64,000 nucleotides of DNA from an uncultured Kangiella sp. (GTDB lineage Bacteria > Pseudomonadota > Gammaproteobacteria > Enterobacterales > Kangiellaceae): positions 542,389-606,388 of the forward strand of contig CANNDL010000003.1 in the NCBI GenBank assembly GCA_947503435.1, written 5' to 3'. The notes under the pieces are model-generated. The model worked only from the letters and a program-made list of their open reading frames with translations, did not search any database and had not been told where the DNA came from. The first letter of the stretch is position 1. Every line of letters starts with the position of its first letter. Both the position numbers and the translations under genes were made by a program. Below are positions 49,036 to 60,137 of this stretch, one piece after another.

Positions 49036-49737
49036 TCAGACTATTTTTAAGATCTTAATAATTGCGTCGCGTAAGGCTTCGCAGGTTCTGGCTAAGTTTG
49101 CTTGAAATTGCTCGGCCGTAGGATGTTCGCCGTCAACAAAATCAGTAATGGCTTTTACTGGTAAAAAAGGTTTTTGGTACAAATGGCAAACCCACGCCAA
49201 AGCGGCGCATTCCATCTCTTTGCAATCGGCTTGGTTTTGTTTCATAAGGCGATCACAATCTTCGTTATAATCCAAAGAATTACTAGTGCTAATAAAACCC
49301 TGCTTGAGGTTTAGTTGTTTGGCTAGGTCGCTAGTGTCTATACAAGGATATGAGCCTTTACCATAAGCTTCGAAAGTTGGGATCGGAATACGGTGATCAT
49401 GATAGCGAACAGGACTCTTGCCTAGGAAAACATCCGCAATATTAGTTCCTTTGTTCTGCCAACCCCCGGCGGTACCAGCGTTTATCACTAAGTCAGCATC
49501 AAACAAATTTAGCGCAGCTTGTAAGCCCACTGCAGCGGGTTCAGTGCCAACATTATCTACGTCATATAAGTCGCTCTTACCACCCGTTACTATTAAATAT
49601 TGCTGTTTACCATCTTCTCCTTGATAACTTTTCATAGGTAACGCGGCTGGCAAAATTGATACTTGTTCTAAACCTAGGGTATCAATGATGGGCTGGGCTT
49701 CGGATTGCATAGCAATGTAGATAAGAATTTTTTTCAT
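49036..49737 (-). CDS. MTA/SAH nucleosidase-like phosphorylase-superfamily protein
   Basis: A 233-residue protein of the PNP/UDP-phosphorylase superfamily. VINAGTAGGWQNKG and the DCKEMECAALAWVCHLY nucleoside site resemble methylthioadenosine nucleosidases. It would release adenine from methylthioadenosine or S-adenosylhomocysteine. It faces away from apt, which recycles adenine. The start MKKILIYIAMQSEAQPIID is typical. Specificity (MTA, SAH or other) is not determined. Confidence 0.8.
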   Translation of the reverse strand: MKKILIYIAMQSEAQPIIDTLGLEQVSILPAALPMKSYQGEDGKQQYLIVTGGKSDLYDVDNVGTEPAAVGLQAALNLFDADLVINAGTAGGWQNKGTNIADVFLGKSPVRYHDHRIPIPTFEAYGKGSYPCIDTSDLAKQLNLKQGFISTSNSLDYNEDCDRLMKQNQADCKEMECAALAWVCHLYQKPFLPVKAITDFVDGEHPTAEQFQANLARTCEALRDAIIKILKIV

Positions 49738-49830
49738 GGCTAGTTTTTGTTTATTAAGCTTTCGCTCAAATCTGTGGCATGAGTTATGATAGGCGCATTA
49801 TAACCAATCTTTGACTGGATGAAATCTATA

Positions 49831-50376
49831 ATGAAAGTGAGTAATTTTGAAATAGAATCTTTAGTTAAAAATAATATACGGGAAGTGGTGGATTTTCCAA
49901 AAGCTGGGATCTCATTCAAAGATATTACACCTCTGCTGCTGGATCCGGCAGTGTCACAACGAATTCTAACTGCGCTTATTGAATATGCGCGACCATTAAA
50001 TTTAGATGCTATTGTAGGTATTGATTCGAGGGGTTTTTTGTTTGGACCATCGTTGGCACGAGCGCTGGATCTCCCTTTTGTATTGGTACGAAAAAAAGGT
50101 AAGTTACCTGCCAATACTATTGAGGTAGAGTATGATCTTGAATATGGCTCTGCATCTTTAGAAATTCATAAAGATGCAATTAAAGTCGGCGAGCGAGTTT
50201 TAATCCATGATGATTTACTGGCAACGGGCGGAACGGCAAAAGCCAGTGCACAATTAGTGAAGCAACTAGGTGGCGAAATAGCGGCTTTCGCTTTTATTGT
50301 TGATTTGGCCTTTTTAAATGGAGCGGAACAGCTTAAAACTTTTGCACCCAGTTTCAGCTTGGCAATTTATGATTAA
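49831..50376 (+). CDS. apt: Adenine phosphoribosyltransferase
   Basis: Apt converts adenine and PRPP to AMP. The 181-residue form starts at the ATG at 49831, with a GGATGA ribosome-binding sequence upstream. An ATG at 49819 is an alternative. VGIDSRGFLFGPSLA and LIHDDLLATGGTAKA (PRPP loop) are conserved, and DFPKAGISFKDITPLL matches Apt N-termini. It lies head-to-head with the nucleosidase gene. Confidence 0.94.
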   Translation: MKVSNFEIESLVKNNIREVVDFPKAGISFKDITPLLLDPAVSQRILTALIEYARPLNLDAIVGIDSRGFLFGPSLARALDLPFVLVRKKGKLPANTIEVEYDLEYGSASLEIHKDAIKVGERVLIHDDLLATGGTAKASAQLVKQLGGEIAAFAFIVDLAFLNGAEQLKTFAPSFSLAIYD

Positions 50377-50397
50377 TAGAAGTAATAAGGGCACTAT

Positions 50398-50862
50398 ATG
50401 AAAATTTTTATAATATGTATCTGTTGTTTTCTTTCAGCTCACTTATATGCAGATGATCAAGAAGAATTAAAAATCTTAGATCAAAGTTATGCTAATGCTT
50501 GGAAGGCTGGTGATAATAAAGCGGTGCTATCATTGTTTACAACAGACGCAGTATTAATACCTCACCATGGCGACCAGCCGATAGTTGGAAAAGAAGCAAT
50601 TCAAGATTTTTGGTTTAACCCTAAATATCCTCCAACCCTTGTGCCTGAATGGAATAGAGTTCCTTATGAAATTATAATTAATGGCGATGTAGGAATCGTG
50701 CGAGGAAGAAGTAAACTGGTTTGGGAATATGATGGTGTGCGGACTACTATCCCTGAACAAAACTATGTTTTGATAGCTTTTAAAAAGGATAATCAGTGGA
50801 AAATCAAATGGCTAACATGGAATGATGATCCGCGAAAGTGGATTCAGGAAAAATTGCAGTAA
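50398..50862 (+). CDS. Exported DUF4440/SnoaL-like protein
   Basis: A 154-residue protein with a signal peptide (MKIFIICICCFLSAHLYA) and a SnoaL-like fold. SYANAWKAGDNKAVLSLFTTDAVLIPHHGD and the GKEAIQDFW segment are typical of DUF4440. Such proteins bind small ligands or act as isomerases or hydrolases. The function is unknown. It starts 21 bases after apt. Confidence 0.8.
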   Translation: MKIFIICICCFLSAHLYADDQEELKILDQSYANAWKAGDNKAVLSLFTTDAVLIPHHGDQPIVGKEAIQDFWFNPKYPPTLVPEWNRVPYEIIINGDVGIVRGRSKLVWEYDGVRTTIPEQNYVLIAFKKDNQWKIKWLTWNDDPRKWIQEKLQ

Positions 50863-50887
50863 ACTCTTAAGAGGCTTATAGATAGTG

Positions 50888-51325
50888 ATGGCAAAAGAAG
50901 AACATTGCAGAAAACTTGAAAACTTATATCAAACGGCGCCTTTTAATGAGTACTTCAAACCTACTATGCAGGTCGGTGAAGGCACGGCAACTATTGAAAT
51001 TGATTTAAAACCATCGTTTCAACATGCCGGCGGCGGCGTGCACGGTTCTATTTATTTTAAAATGCTCGATGATGCGGCTTATTTTGCTGCTAATTCTTTG
51101 GAAGAGGATTATTTTCTATTAACCACTTCTTTTACAACGTATCTTACCCGACCAGTTTCAGAAGGGATCATGAAAGCAGTTGGTAAAGTGGTCAATAAAA
51201 ACAAGTCGCAATTTATTGCTGAAGCCATTGTTTATGATTCACAAGAGCGCGAAATTGGGCGAGGTAACGGGATCTTTGTTCGCAGCAAGAATCGCTTAGA
51301 GGATTTAGCCGGTTATGCAGAGTAA
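50888..51325 (+). CDS. PaaI-type thioesterase
   Basis: A 145-residue hotdog-fold protein (a GTG at 50885 is an alternative start). The GGGVHGSIYFKMLDDAAYFAA stretch and the TYLTRP motif match PaaI/YdiI-like acyl-CoA thioesterases. It likely hydrolyses acyl- or aryl-CoA. Its end overlaps the next gene by 11 bases, so the two are translationally coupled. Confidence 0.85.
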   Translation: MAKEEHCRKLENLYQTAPFNEYFKPTMQVGEGTATIEIDLKPSFQHAGGGVHGSIYFKMLDDAAYFAANSLEEDYFLLTTSFTTYLTRPVSEGIMKAVGKVVNKNKSQFIAEAIVYDSQEREIGRGNGIFVRSKNRLEDLAGYAE

Positions 51326-51710
51326 GACTTTATTTGGGGGCTGCCATTGCGGGGCTGTTAAGTATTCAGTAGAAGTTGAATTGCCAGAATCGGGTAAACC
51401 CGTATTGCATTATTGTAATTGCTCGATTTGTCATGCGTCGGGTTATTTGCACTTAATAGTGCCTAAAGAGCAATTTAATCTAGAACAGGGCAAAGATGAA
51501 CTGTCCTTATATCAATTTAATAAAAAAGTGGCTAAACACTATTTTTGTAAAACCTGTGGCGTTAAATCTTTTTATGTCCCCCGTTCTAACCCTAATGGCA
51601 TAAGTGTAAACGCGCGATGTTTAGACGCTGACCTAAAAAAGTTTGATGTTGATGCTTTTGATGGGCAGAATTGGGAAGCGTCAGCAGATCAACTAAAAGA
51701 ATTAACATAA
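51315..51710 (+). CDS. GFA/CENP-V family zinc-binding protein
   Basis: A 131-residue protein of the GFA (glutathione-dependent formaldehyde-activating) family. It has the expected cysteine groups: CHCGAVKYSV, CNCSICHASGY and CKTCGVKSFYV, which bind two zinc ions. Many members have unknown activity despite the name. It overlaps the thioesterase gene. Confidence 0.88.
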   Translation: MQSKTLFGGCHCGAVKYSVEVELPESGKPVLHYCNCSICHASGYLHLIVPKEQFNLEQGKDELSLYQFNKKVAKHYFCKTCGVKSFYVPRSNPNGISVNARCLDADLKKFDVDAFDGQNWEASADQLKELT

Positions 51711-51713
51711 ATT

Positions 51714-52139
51714 ATGAAAAATACATTAATAAGTATAGTTTTAAGCTTAGTGAGCACCTTAGCTATCGCAGAAAAAAGCCATAAGCATCACGATCATCAT
51801 AATCACAGCCAATTAGAAGTTAGTGAATGGGCAGAACAGCCTCAAATCTCTATCAAAATGCATCCAGATGATAAATTGGGATGGAACTTAGAAGTCATTA
51901 CTTCGAATTTCGAATTTGCACCTGCACAAGTCAACCAAGCTCATCAAAAGGGCAAAGGCCATGCACACTTATACATTGATGGAGAGAAAATTGGTCGTCT
52001 TTATGGACATTGGCGTCATATTTCAGGGCTAACTCCAGGAACGCACACGATCAAAGTGACATTAAATTCAAATGACCACCAAGATTACACTGTCAAGGGT
52101 GTGATTGTAGGTGATAAAGTAGCTATTTTTCAAAAATAG
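51714..52139 (+). CDS. Histidine-rich periplasmic protein
   Basis: A 141-residue protein with a signal peptide ending near AIA. A KSHKHHDHHNHSQ stretch of six histidines opens the mature chain. The rest is a small beta-sandwich type with GKGHAHLYIDGEKIGRLYG and a TPGTHTIKVTLNSNDHQ motif, likely related to metal-binding or cupredoxin-like domains. A metal-binding role is inferred, not shown. It lies 3 bases after the GFA gene. Confidence 0.75.
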   Translation: MKNTLISIVLSLVSTLAIAEKSHKHHDHHNHSQLEVSEWAEQPQISIKMHPDDKLGWNLEVITSNFEFAPAQVNQAHQKGKGHAHLYIDGEKIGRLYGHWRHISGLTPGTHTIKVTLNSNDHQDYTVKGVIVGDKVAIFQK

Positions 52140-52446
52140 CTATAAATCAATGGCTTAGCTCATCGGTTCGTTCGAAACAGATATGAAAAATATTTTAACA
52201 ATTAATAACTGCAATAAAATCAGTAACTTAGATGAAATTATAAAAGCTGAGAGTTTCATAGAATATAAAACAGTTAATTAACGTAGAAGCTAAAAGCTAT
52301 ATAAATCAATAGGATATAGCGCACTGTTTCAAAAAAATGACAGTCGTAATTCATCGTCAATTCCCATCACTATTCGTTACATTTTGTAATAACTTTCTTT
52401 GCTAATCTTAAATCGTGAATTAAGAAACGCGGAGAAATTAAAACGC
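52140..52446 (+). other. Gene-free stretch, no feature recognised
   Basis: These 307 A/T-rich bases have no convincing reading frame, no clear terminator and no RNA motif that I recognise. They probably hold the promoter of the DUF4870 gene. Confidence 0.6.
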
Positions 52447-52938
52447 ATGACAGAGAAAGATAAAAAAGAAACAGCTTCAGAAAAAACTACAGAGAAAGTA
52501 GAAAAAGTTGAAGAAGTTAAGGCTGAAAACAATCAAGCGCAACAAGAAAGGGTGATAGAAGGTGAAGCCGAAGTGCTAGGAGCAGAAAGTGCCTCCAGTG
52601 ATGAAAAAAGCTGGTCTATGTTTGCCCACCTAGCAGCATTTGTTGCCATGGTGCCGCTAGTCCCAGTAATTGGCATGGTTTTAGGACCTCTAGTAGTTTG
52701 GCTGTTGAAGAAAGAATCGATGCCACTAGTGGCAGAAAACGGTAAAGAAGCGCTGAACTTTAACATTAGTATGTTTATTGCTTACTGTATCAGCATCATC
52801 CTAATGATTATTGTGATAGGTATTCCGATCTTCTTTGGTTTGGTAATTTTCCACTTCATCGTGACCATATTGGCGGCGATCAAAGCAAGTGAAGGTGGTG
52901 TATATAAATACCCATTCTCTTTAAAACTAGTTCAATAG
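52447..52938 (+). CDS. DUF4870 membrane protein
   Basis: A 163-residue protein of the DUF4870 (Tic20-like) family. An acidic, glutamate-rich N-terminal tail (about 1-55) is followed by the signature KSWSMFAHLAAFVAMVPLVPVIGMVLGPLVVWLLKKES and ENGKEALNFNISM, with three to four membrane helices in all. The start at 52447 is chosen over a longer frame because it precedes the charged tail typical of these proteins. Its function is unknown. Confidence 0.85.
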   Translation: MTEKDKKETASEKTTEKVEKVEEVKAENNQAQQERVIEGEAEVLGAESASSDEKSWSMFAHLAAFVAMVPLVPVIGMVLGPLVVWLLKKESMPLVAENGKEALNFNISMFIAYCISIILMIIVIGIPIFFGLVIFHFIVTILAAIKASEGGVYKYPFSLKLVQ

Positions 52939-53007
52939 GAGTTAATTAGTCATAAATCCTAAGTAATATAATAATAACTATAAAATAGCTACTCTCTACA
53001 TACCCCC

Positions 53008-53031
53008 GGCGACATCTGTCGCCATTTTTTT
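53008..53031 (+). terminator. Rho-independent terminator
   Basis: The inverted repeat GGCGACA/TGTCGCC is followed by a T-run and ends the DUF4870 transcript. Confidence 0.85.
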
Positions 53032-53061
53032 TATACTAAGAAAAATTGTTTAGTTAGTAAT

Positions 53062-53664
53062 ATGGATTTTAAGAAGATAATCGCTATATCGGCACTGGTT
53101 TTATTGGTGCTGATTTATCACAAGTCAAAGCAGCCGATAAGTTTAGGTTATGGAATAAAGGCACCAAATACTCCTGAACAGCGTAACTTGGATAATGCAA
53201 AACCTTTTAAACATGAACAGTTTGAAATTACTCCCCTAGCAGAATTTGCGATTAAGGCAAAAGTCATTCTTAAGGAAAACTATTCATCAGATAGAGAATC
53301 CGATATATCCCCAACCGATTTAGCTTTAGGTTGGGGGCGAATGTCAGACGAATCGGTATTGGAGAAGATCGAATTTTCACAATCGGGTCGCTGGTATAGA
53401 TACCGATATAATGCACCACCAATTCCTCAGCAAGAAATCCAAACCCATAGTGCCAATATGCATCTAATTCCAGCTAATGATTTTGTGGCGAAGCAAATTG
53501 AGAGGGTTAGAGCCGGGCAAGTAATTGAAATTGGTGGAAAATTGGTAAAAGTATTTAATTCTGACAATGGTATGAAGTGGCAAAGCTCACTAACTCGAAA
53601 TGATATCGGCGGCGGAGCTTGTGAACTAATCTATGTTGAGCAGTTAGAAATTATAGAAGGTTAA
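53062..53664 (+). CDS. Unknown membrane-anchored protein
   Basis: A 200-residue protein with an N-terminal helix (about 5-20). The polar remainder contains DLALGWGRMSDESVLEKI, a WYRYRYNAPP stretch, SANMHLIPAND, and a SSLTRNDIGGGACELIYVE end. This set recurs in a family of uncharacterised gammaproteobacterial proteins that I cannot name. It is probably periplasmic. It is transcribed toward the thiamine operon but is separated from it by the riboswitch. Confidence 0.72.
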   Translation: MDFKKIIAISALVLLVLIYHKSKQPISLGYGIKAPNTPEQRNLDNAKPFKHEQFEITPLAEFAIKAKVILKENYSSDRESDISPTDLALGWGRMSDESVLEKIEFSQSGRWYRYRYNAPPIPQQEIQTHSANMHLIPANDFVAKQIERVRAGQVIEIGGKLVKVFNSDNGMKWQSSLTRNDIGGGACELIYVEQLEIIEG

Positions 53665-53701
53665 CTGGAACTCAAAGCTTAAAAAAACTACAATACAAGC
53701 A

Positions 53702-53789
53702 ACTCTCGGGGTGCCTATGTATGAATTGGGCTGAGATGCACTGCAAACCCGTATAACCTGATCCGATTAGCATCGGCGTAGGGAAGAGT
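53702..53789 (+). ncRNA. TPP riboswitch (THI element)
   Basis: The RNA ACTCTCGGGGTGCC, then CTGAGATGCA, ACCCGTATAACCTGATC and GCATCGGCGTAGGGA, with closing AGAGT, is the thi-box aptamer. P1 pairs ACTCT (53702) with AGAGT (53785). The downstream stretch to thiC includes AGACA/TGTCT with a following T-run near 53799-53836, which could form the expression platform. It senses thiamine pyrophosphate and represses thiC. Confidence 0.95.
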
Positions 53790-53837
53790 CATATCATTCA
53801 GACAGCTGTATGTCTTTGACCTGATTGCTTTTTTTGA

Positions 53838-55736
<1,899 letters not shown>

Positions 55737-55739
55737 TTC

Positions 55740-56786
55740 ATGCGTATAGCAATTGTAGGGGCAGGTATCGCCGGGCGTATGCTTGCTTGGCGGTTAAAGC
55801 GGTTAGGTTTTGAGATTACGATCTTTGATAAAGAAGCTCGTGATAGTGAAGCTGCTTGCTCCTTTGCTGCTGCTGGAATTTTATCGCCATTGGCTGAGTT
55901 AGAAATGGCGGAAAAAGATATTTTTGAATTAGGTAAAAAATCATTAGAACTTTATCCTAAGTGGCTAAAAGAGCTTTCTTCAAAAGTATTTTTTAGGCAA
56001 GAAGGATCAATTGTTGCTGCCCACTCACAAGATAGAGTAGATCTAGATCATTTTTATAATTTAATTAAGCGAAAGCTTAACGATGCTTCAACATTAGCAC
56101 GAAAAGTAGATTTATCAATAATAGATGAAGAGCTAGCCTTACTCGGCGAAGGTTTGTTTTTAGCATCTGAAGGCCAAATTGATCCGGTTGAGTTATTACA
56201 CTCATTGGATAACGAGCTTACTGAAATTAAATGGTATGACAATACAGAAGTGATCTCTATAAAAGAAAGCTCTGTAACTACGACCAAGGATGTCCATAAT
56301 TTTGATTGGGCTTTTGATTGCCGAGGTTTAGGGGGAAAAGAAGCATTGCCACTTAGAGCAGTTCGCGGTGAACTTTTTTGGTTAGAAGCGCCAGATGTAA
56401 ATATCAAACATTTAATGCGACTGATGCACCCACGTTATCGCATATACATTGTACCGAGACCCAATAATATTTATTTAGTAGGCGCCACTGAAATTGAATC
56501 TGAAGATTATTCTCCACTATCAGTTAGATCGAGCTTGGAATTGTTATCGGCAGTTTATAGTGTGCATAAAGGTTTTGGTGAAGCTCGAATTATTAAGTCA
56601 GTTGTGAACTGTCGACCAGCATTACCTGATAATTTACCATTGGTTAAACTGGAAAATGGTAAGGGGATAATTAATGGTCTTTACCGGCATGGAATATTAT
56701 TAGCGCCTGCATTAATAGAAAAGGCAGTAAGTGAATTACTAGCGCTGACAAATACTGAAGAGAAAAATTATGCAATTAATGCTTAA
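55740..56786 (+). CDS. thiO: Glycine oxidase ThiO
   Basis: A 348-residue FAD oxidoreductase that makes iminoglycine for thiazole synthesis. The FAD motif VGAGIAGRMLAWRLKRLGFE opens the protein, and FDCRGLGG and GLYRHGILLAPAL appear near the end. It starts 3 bases after thiC and overlaps thiS by 17 bases. Confidence 0.92.
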   Translation: MRIAIVGAGIAGRMLAWRLKRLGFEITIFDKEARDSEAACSFAAAGILSPLAELEMAEKDIFELGKKSLELYPKWLKELSSKVFFRQEGSIVAAHSQDRVDLDHFYNLIKRKLNDASTLARKVDLSIIDEELALLGEGLFLASEGQIDPVELLHSLDNELTEIKWYDNTEVISIKESSVTTTKDVHNFDWAFDCRGLGGKEALPLRAVRGELFWLEAPDVNIKHLMRLMHPRYRIYIVPRPNNIYLVGATEIESEDYSPLSVRSSLELLSAVYSVHKGFGEARIIKSVVNCRPALPDNLPLVKLENGKGIINGLYRHGILLAPALIEKAVSELLALTNTEEKNYAINA

Positions 56787-56982
56787 TGACGAGTCAATTG
56801 AAATTGAAGCGACGATGACTATCAGTCAATTTATTGATTGGTTAAAAACTAAAGACAAGTTAGAGCAAACTAATTTTGCTGTGGCTGTAAATATGGAATT
56901 CGTACCGCGTTCTATTTATTCAGAAACCTATCTAAAAGAAAACGATAAAGTTGAAATTGTTTTGCCAATGCAGGGTGGATAA
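56770..56982 (+). CDS. thiS: Sulfur carrier protein ThiS
   Basis: A 70-residue ubiquitin-fold carrier ending in the functional GG (LPMQGG), which is thiocarboxylated. It starts inside the end of thiO, so translation is coupled (a second start three codons later is possible). No thiF adenylating gene is in this operon. Confidence 0.94.
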   Translation: MQLMLNDESIEIEATMTISQFIDWLKTKDKLEQTNFAVAVNMEFVPRSIYSETYLKENDKVEIVLPMQGG

Positions 56983-56984
56983 AA

Positions 56985-57755
56985 GTGTTTAAAATCGGCG
57001 GTAAAGAAATTTCGAGCAGGTTGTTTGTTGGTACGGCTTTATATCCGTCGCCGCAAATCATGCTGAACGCATTAAAAGCTTCTGAATCACAGGTGATTAC
57101 CGTGTCTGTTCGACGCCAAGGAAAGGGTGGTGAAGAGTTCTGGAAACAAATTAATCAATTAGATTGTCATTGGTTGCCCAATACTGCGGGTTGTCACTCT
57201 ACGAAAGAAGCCATTACTACTGCCGAAATGGCGCACGAAATTTTTCAAACCAATTGGATCAAGTTAGAAGTCATTGGAGATGATTACAATTTGCAGCCCG
57301 ATCCCTTTCAGTTAGTGGAAGCTGCAAAAGAATTAACCAAGCGCGGTTTTGAAGTGTTTCCTTATTGCACCGATGACTTAGTACTGTGTCAAAAATTATT
57401 AGATGTAGGTTGTAATATTTTAATGCCGTGGGGTGCGCCGATTGGCACTGGCCGCGGGTTAACTGATCCTTATGCCTTGCAAACTTTACGGGAACGTTTA
57501 CCTGATATACCTATGGTGATTGATGCTGGTTTGGGTTTGCCATCACATGCCACTCAAGCTATGGAAATGGGTTATGACGCGGTGCTATTGAATACCGCTA
57601 TCGCACAAGCAGAAGATCCCGTGCTAATGGCGAGCGCCTTTAAAGATTCTGTCATTGCAGGTCGTAAGGCTTATGAAGCGGGATCGATACCAAAGCGCGA
57701 TTTAGCAAAACCAAGCACGCCTGTGGTTGGAACGCCTTTTTGGCATAACGAATAA
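56985..57755 (+). CDS. thiG: Thiazole synthase ThiG
   Basis: ThiG makes the thiazole ring from iminoglycine, DXP and ThiS-thiocarboxylate. The 256-residue TIM barrel starts at a GTG two bases after thi[21 protein letters not shown], the Schiff-base lysine in [16 protein letters not shown], and [16 protein letters not shown] are conserved. Its last base overlaps the thiDE start. Confidence 0.97.
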   Translation: MFKIGGKEISSRLFVGTALYPSPQIMLNALKASESQVITVSVRRQGKGGEEFWKQINQLDCHWLPNTAGCHSTKEAITTAEMAHEIFQTNWIKLEVIGDDYNLQPDPFQLVEAAKELTKRGFEVFPYCTDDLVLCQKLLDVGCNILMPWGAPIGTGRGLTDPYALQTLRERLPDIPMVIDAGLGLPSHATQAMEMGYDAVLLNTAIAQAEDPVLMASAFKDSVIAGRKAYEAGSIPKRDLAKPSTPVVGTPFWHNE

Positions 57756-59230
57756 TGAAAAATACCAATAAAAGAATGCCAATAGTTTGGTCGGTAGCAG
57801 GATCTGATTGTTCCGGGCTTGCTGGTCAAGTTGCCGATATAAGAGCTATCGAAGCTTTGGGTGCACATCCATGCATGGTGACTACTGCAGTAACGGCGCA
57901 AAATTCGAAAAAAATTATAGCTATTAACCCACTTTCAGAACAACAAATAACTGCACAGTTTAATGCGCTAAAAGATGATCTTCCTGCAGATGCGATAAAA
58001 GTTGGTCTGCTGCCAACGGTTGATGCGATAGAAGCTTTAAAAGAATTTTTAAAAGAATATGAAGGCAAGCTGATTGTTGATCCGGTGATGATAAGTTCGT
58101 CAGGCAAAGAGTTAATGAATGAAGAAGCTCAAGTCACTTTTAAAACGTTATTTCATAAAATTGACCTATTAACACCGAATATCCCAGAACTCGAATTATT
58201 AACATCGCGCAAAATAGAAAAGCTGGAAGATATAGAATTTGCAGTAGATGATATTTTATCGGCTGGAGTTAAGGCTGTTTTAGTAAAAGGCGGCCATGCT
58301 AATGAAGATTTTTGTGCGGACTATTTTTGTAATGATGAAGAAAATTTTTGGTTAAGAAGTGAAAGACAGCACCGTGATAATACTCGTGGTACAGGTTGTG
58401 TTTTGGCAGCTTCGATTGCAACTGCTTGGGCGTTGAACCATTCACTCAAAGATTCGATCGTTATTGGTAAGATGCAAATTAATCAAGCCATCGAGCATGG
58501 TTATCGCGTAGGTTTAGGCAAAGGCCCGTTAAAACCTTTATCTTGGCCATCGAAGCAAAAATACATGCCAAAGTTAGCCAGACACTATGATGATAAAGAT
58601 CACTCGTTTAAATCTTGCGGAGATGAGCATTTAGGACTCTATCCGGTGGTTGATAATGCAGAGTGGCTAGAGCGATTATTGCCATTAGGAATTACTACCA
58701 TTCAGTTAAGAGCTAAAGATTTAGCTGGCGATGAATTAGAAGCTGAAATTAGCAAAGCCATTCAAATAGCAGATAAATATAACGCACGTTTGTTTATAAA
58801 CGACTATTGGCAGTTAGCGATTAAGCACAAAGCTTACGGTGTGCATTTAGGGCAAGAAGATTTAGATAGCGCTGATATAGATGCAATAAGTAAAGCGGGG
58901 TTGCGCTTAGGAATTAGTACTCATTGCTATTATGAGGTAGCAAGAGCGCATGCTATTAGCCCTAGCTATTTAGCTTGTGGTCCTGTTTATCATACAGAAT
59001 CGAAGCAGATGCCTTGGATCCCGCATGGAGTAGAAAATTTGTCTTACTGGAATAAAGCCATGGATGAATATCCGTGGGTAGCGATTGGAGGGATCAATAT
59101 GGAGCGGATTGCTGAAATTGCGCAAATTCAAGTATCGGGTATCGCTATGATTTCTGCAATTACTCAGGCAGAAAACCCAGAAGAATCAACTCAGCAGATG
59201 ATGACCATTATTAAAGATTATAATGAGTAA
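57755..59230 (+). CDS. thiDE: ThiD-ThiE fusion (HMP-P kinase and thiamine phosphate synthase)
   Basis: A 491-residue two-domain protein. Residues 1-265 are HMP/HMP-P kinase ThiD (VWSVAGSDCSGLAGQVADIRA, VLVKGGH, RGTGCVLAASIATAWA). Residues 285-491 are thiamine phosphate synthase ThiE (GITTIQLRAKDL, GVHLGQEDL, ACGPVYHTESKQ, IGGIN). A fused enzyme would link the pyrimidine branch to final coupling. The fusion is known in some bacteria. It lies in the operon between thiG and a rhodanese gene. Confidence 0.95.
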   Translation: MKNTNKRMPIVWSVAGSDCSGLAGQVADIRAIEALGAHPCMVTTAVTAQNSKKIIAINPLSEQQITAQFNALKDDLPADAIKVGLLPTVDAIEALKEFLKEYEGKLIVDPVMISSSGKELMNEEAQVTFKTLFHKIDLLTPNIPELELLTSRKIEKLEDIEFAVDDILSAGVKAVLVKGGHANEDFCADYFCNDEENFWLRSERQHRDNTRGTGCVLAASIATAWALNHSLKDSIVIGKMQINQAIEHGYRVGLGKGPLKPLSWPSKQKYMPKLARHYDDKDHSFKSCGDEHLGLYPVVDNAEWLERLLPLGITTIQLRAKDLAGDELEAEISKAIQIADKYNARLFINDYWQLAIKHKAYGVHLGQEDLDSADIDAISKAGLRLGISTHCYYEVARAHAISPSYLACGPVYHTESKQMPWIPHGVENLSYWNKAMDEYPWVAIGGINMERIAEIAQIQVSGIAMISAITQAENPEESTQQMMTIIKDYNE

Positions 59231-59555
59231 GTTTATTCCAACTGAATTAGAAGTGGTTCAATTTATTGAACCACTAGAGTTGCGTCAGTGGCTAACTCAA
59301 GATAATGTTCCTATGCTTATTGATGTGAGGGAAAAGGAAAAATATCAAGAGTTTAACCTTGGCGGAAATAATATCTCTATCCTCGAATTTGCAAGCCATA
59401 TAAACGAACTAGACCCTGACGAGCCTACAGTCGTTTATTGTCAAGTAGGGCAAAAAAGTTTTAATGCTGCGACTTTATTAATTCAAAGTGACTTCAGTTC
59501 GGTATACAGCCTAAAAGGTGGAATAGAAGGCTGGATAAAGCTGTTAAAGGGTTGA
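59223..59555 (+). CDS. Rhodanese-like protein at the end of the thiamine operon
   Basis: A 110-residue single rhodanese domain, overlapping thiDE by 8 bases. The active-site loop reads VVYCQVGQKSFNAAT, with the cysteine where the persulfide would form. It could supply sulfur to ThiS, as the rhodanese domain of ThiI does elsewhere. That role is inferred from location only. Confidence 0.85.
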   Translation: MSKFIPTELEVVQFIEPLELRQWLTQDNVPMLIDVREKEKYQEFNLGGNNISILEFASHINELDPDEPTVVYCQVGQKSFNAATLLIQSDFSSVYSLKGGIEGWIKLLKG

Positions 59556-59645
59556 TATTAGTACAATTCGTAACAAAACTAATTAGAACTGTTAAATCAA
59601 TATTTGCTATAGTATTTCCATAACTATTAAAAGAAACTAATAATT

Positions 59646-60128
59646 ATGGGATTGCTTGAGAATACACCAGAGTACGCAAATAAACTAAGTCCAAAGTCTA
59701 TCATTACTGCAAGAATTGTTTTTGCCATCGTATCTATTATTCCTATTGCAGTGGGAGTTTTTGCTAGAGTGAGTAGTGGAAACTGGTATCCACTATTTAT
59801 TATGCTTGGAGTTGCCGTATTAATTTTTTTGGTTGGATTTGTTTATTCCAAAAAACGTTATCAATACAGTCGTTGGTGGTATGAAAACGAAGGTCTCTAT
59901 ATTCAAAAAGGGGTTGTTTGGCGGCGACGAATATTGGTGCCTCAAAATCGTGTACAACATACTGACGTTTCACAAGGGCCTTTAGAACGAAAGTACACGT
60001 TAGCTCATTTGAAAGTTCATACCGCGGGAACTAAAGATTCATCGGTTGAGTTATCAGGAATTGAATTAGAAGTTGCTAATAAATTAAGGGATAGATTAAT
60101 CGATAAAGATAAAACGGACGCTGTCTAG
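59646..60128 (+). CDS. PH-domain membrane protein (YdbS-like)
   Basis: A 160-residue protein with two membrane helices (about 23-45 and 53-70) followed by a bacterial PH (bPH2) domain containing ENEGLYIQKGVVWRRRILVP and QNRVQHTDVSQGPLERKYTLA, which matches the YdbS family. It is paired with the following larger bPH2 protein. The function is unknown. A membrane-linked regulatory role is often suggested. Confidence 0.85.
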   Translation: MGLLENTPEYANKLSPKSIITARIVFAIVSIIPIAVGVFARVSSGNWYPLFIMLGVAVLIFLVGFVYSKKRYQYSRWWYENEGLYIQKGVVWRRRILVPQNRVQHTDVSQGPLERKYTLAHLKVHTAGTKDSSVELSGIELEVANKLRDRLIDKDKTDAV

Positions 60129-60137
60129 GAGTTTATT

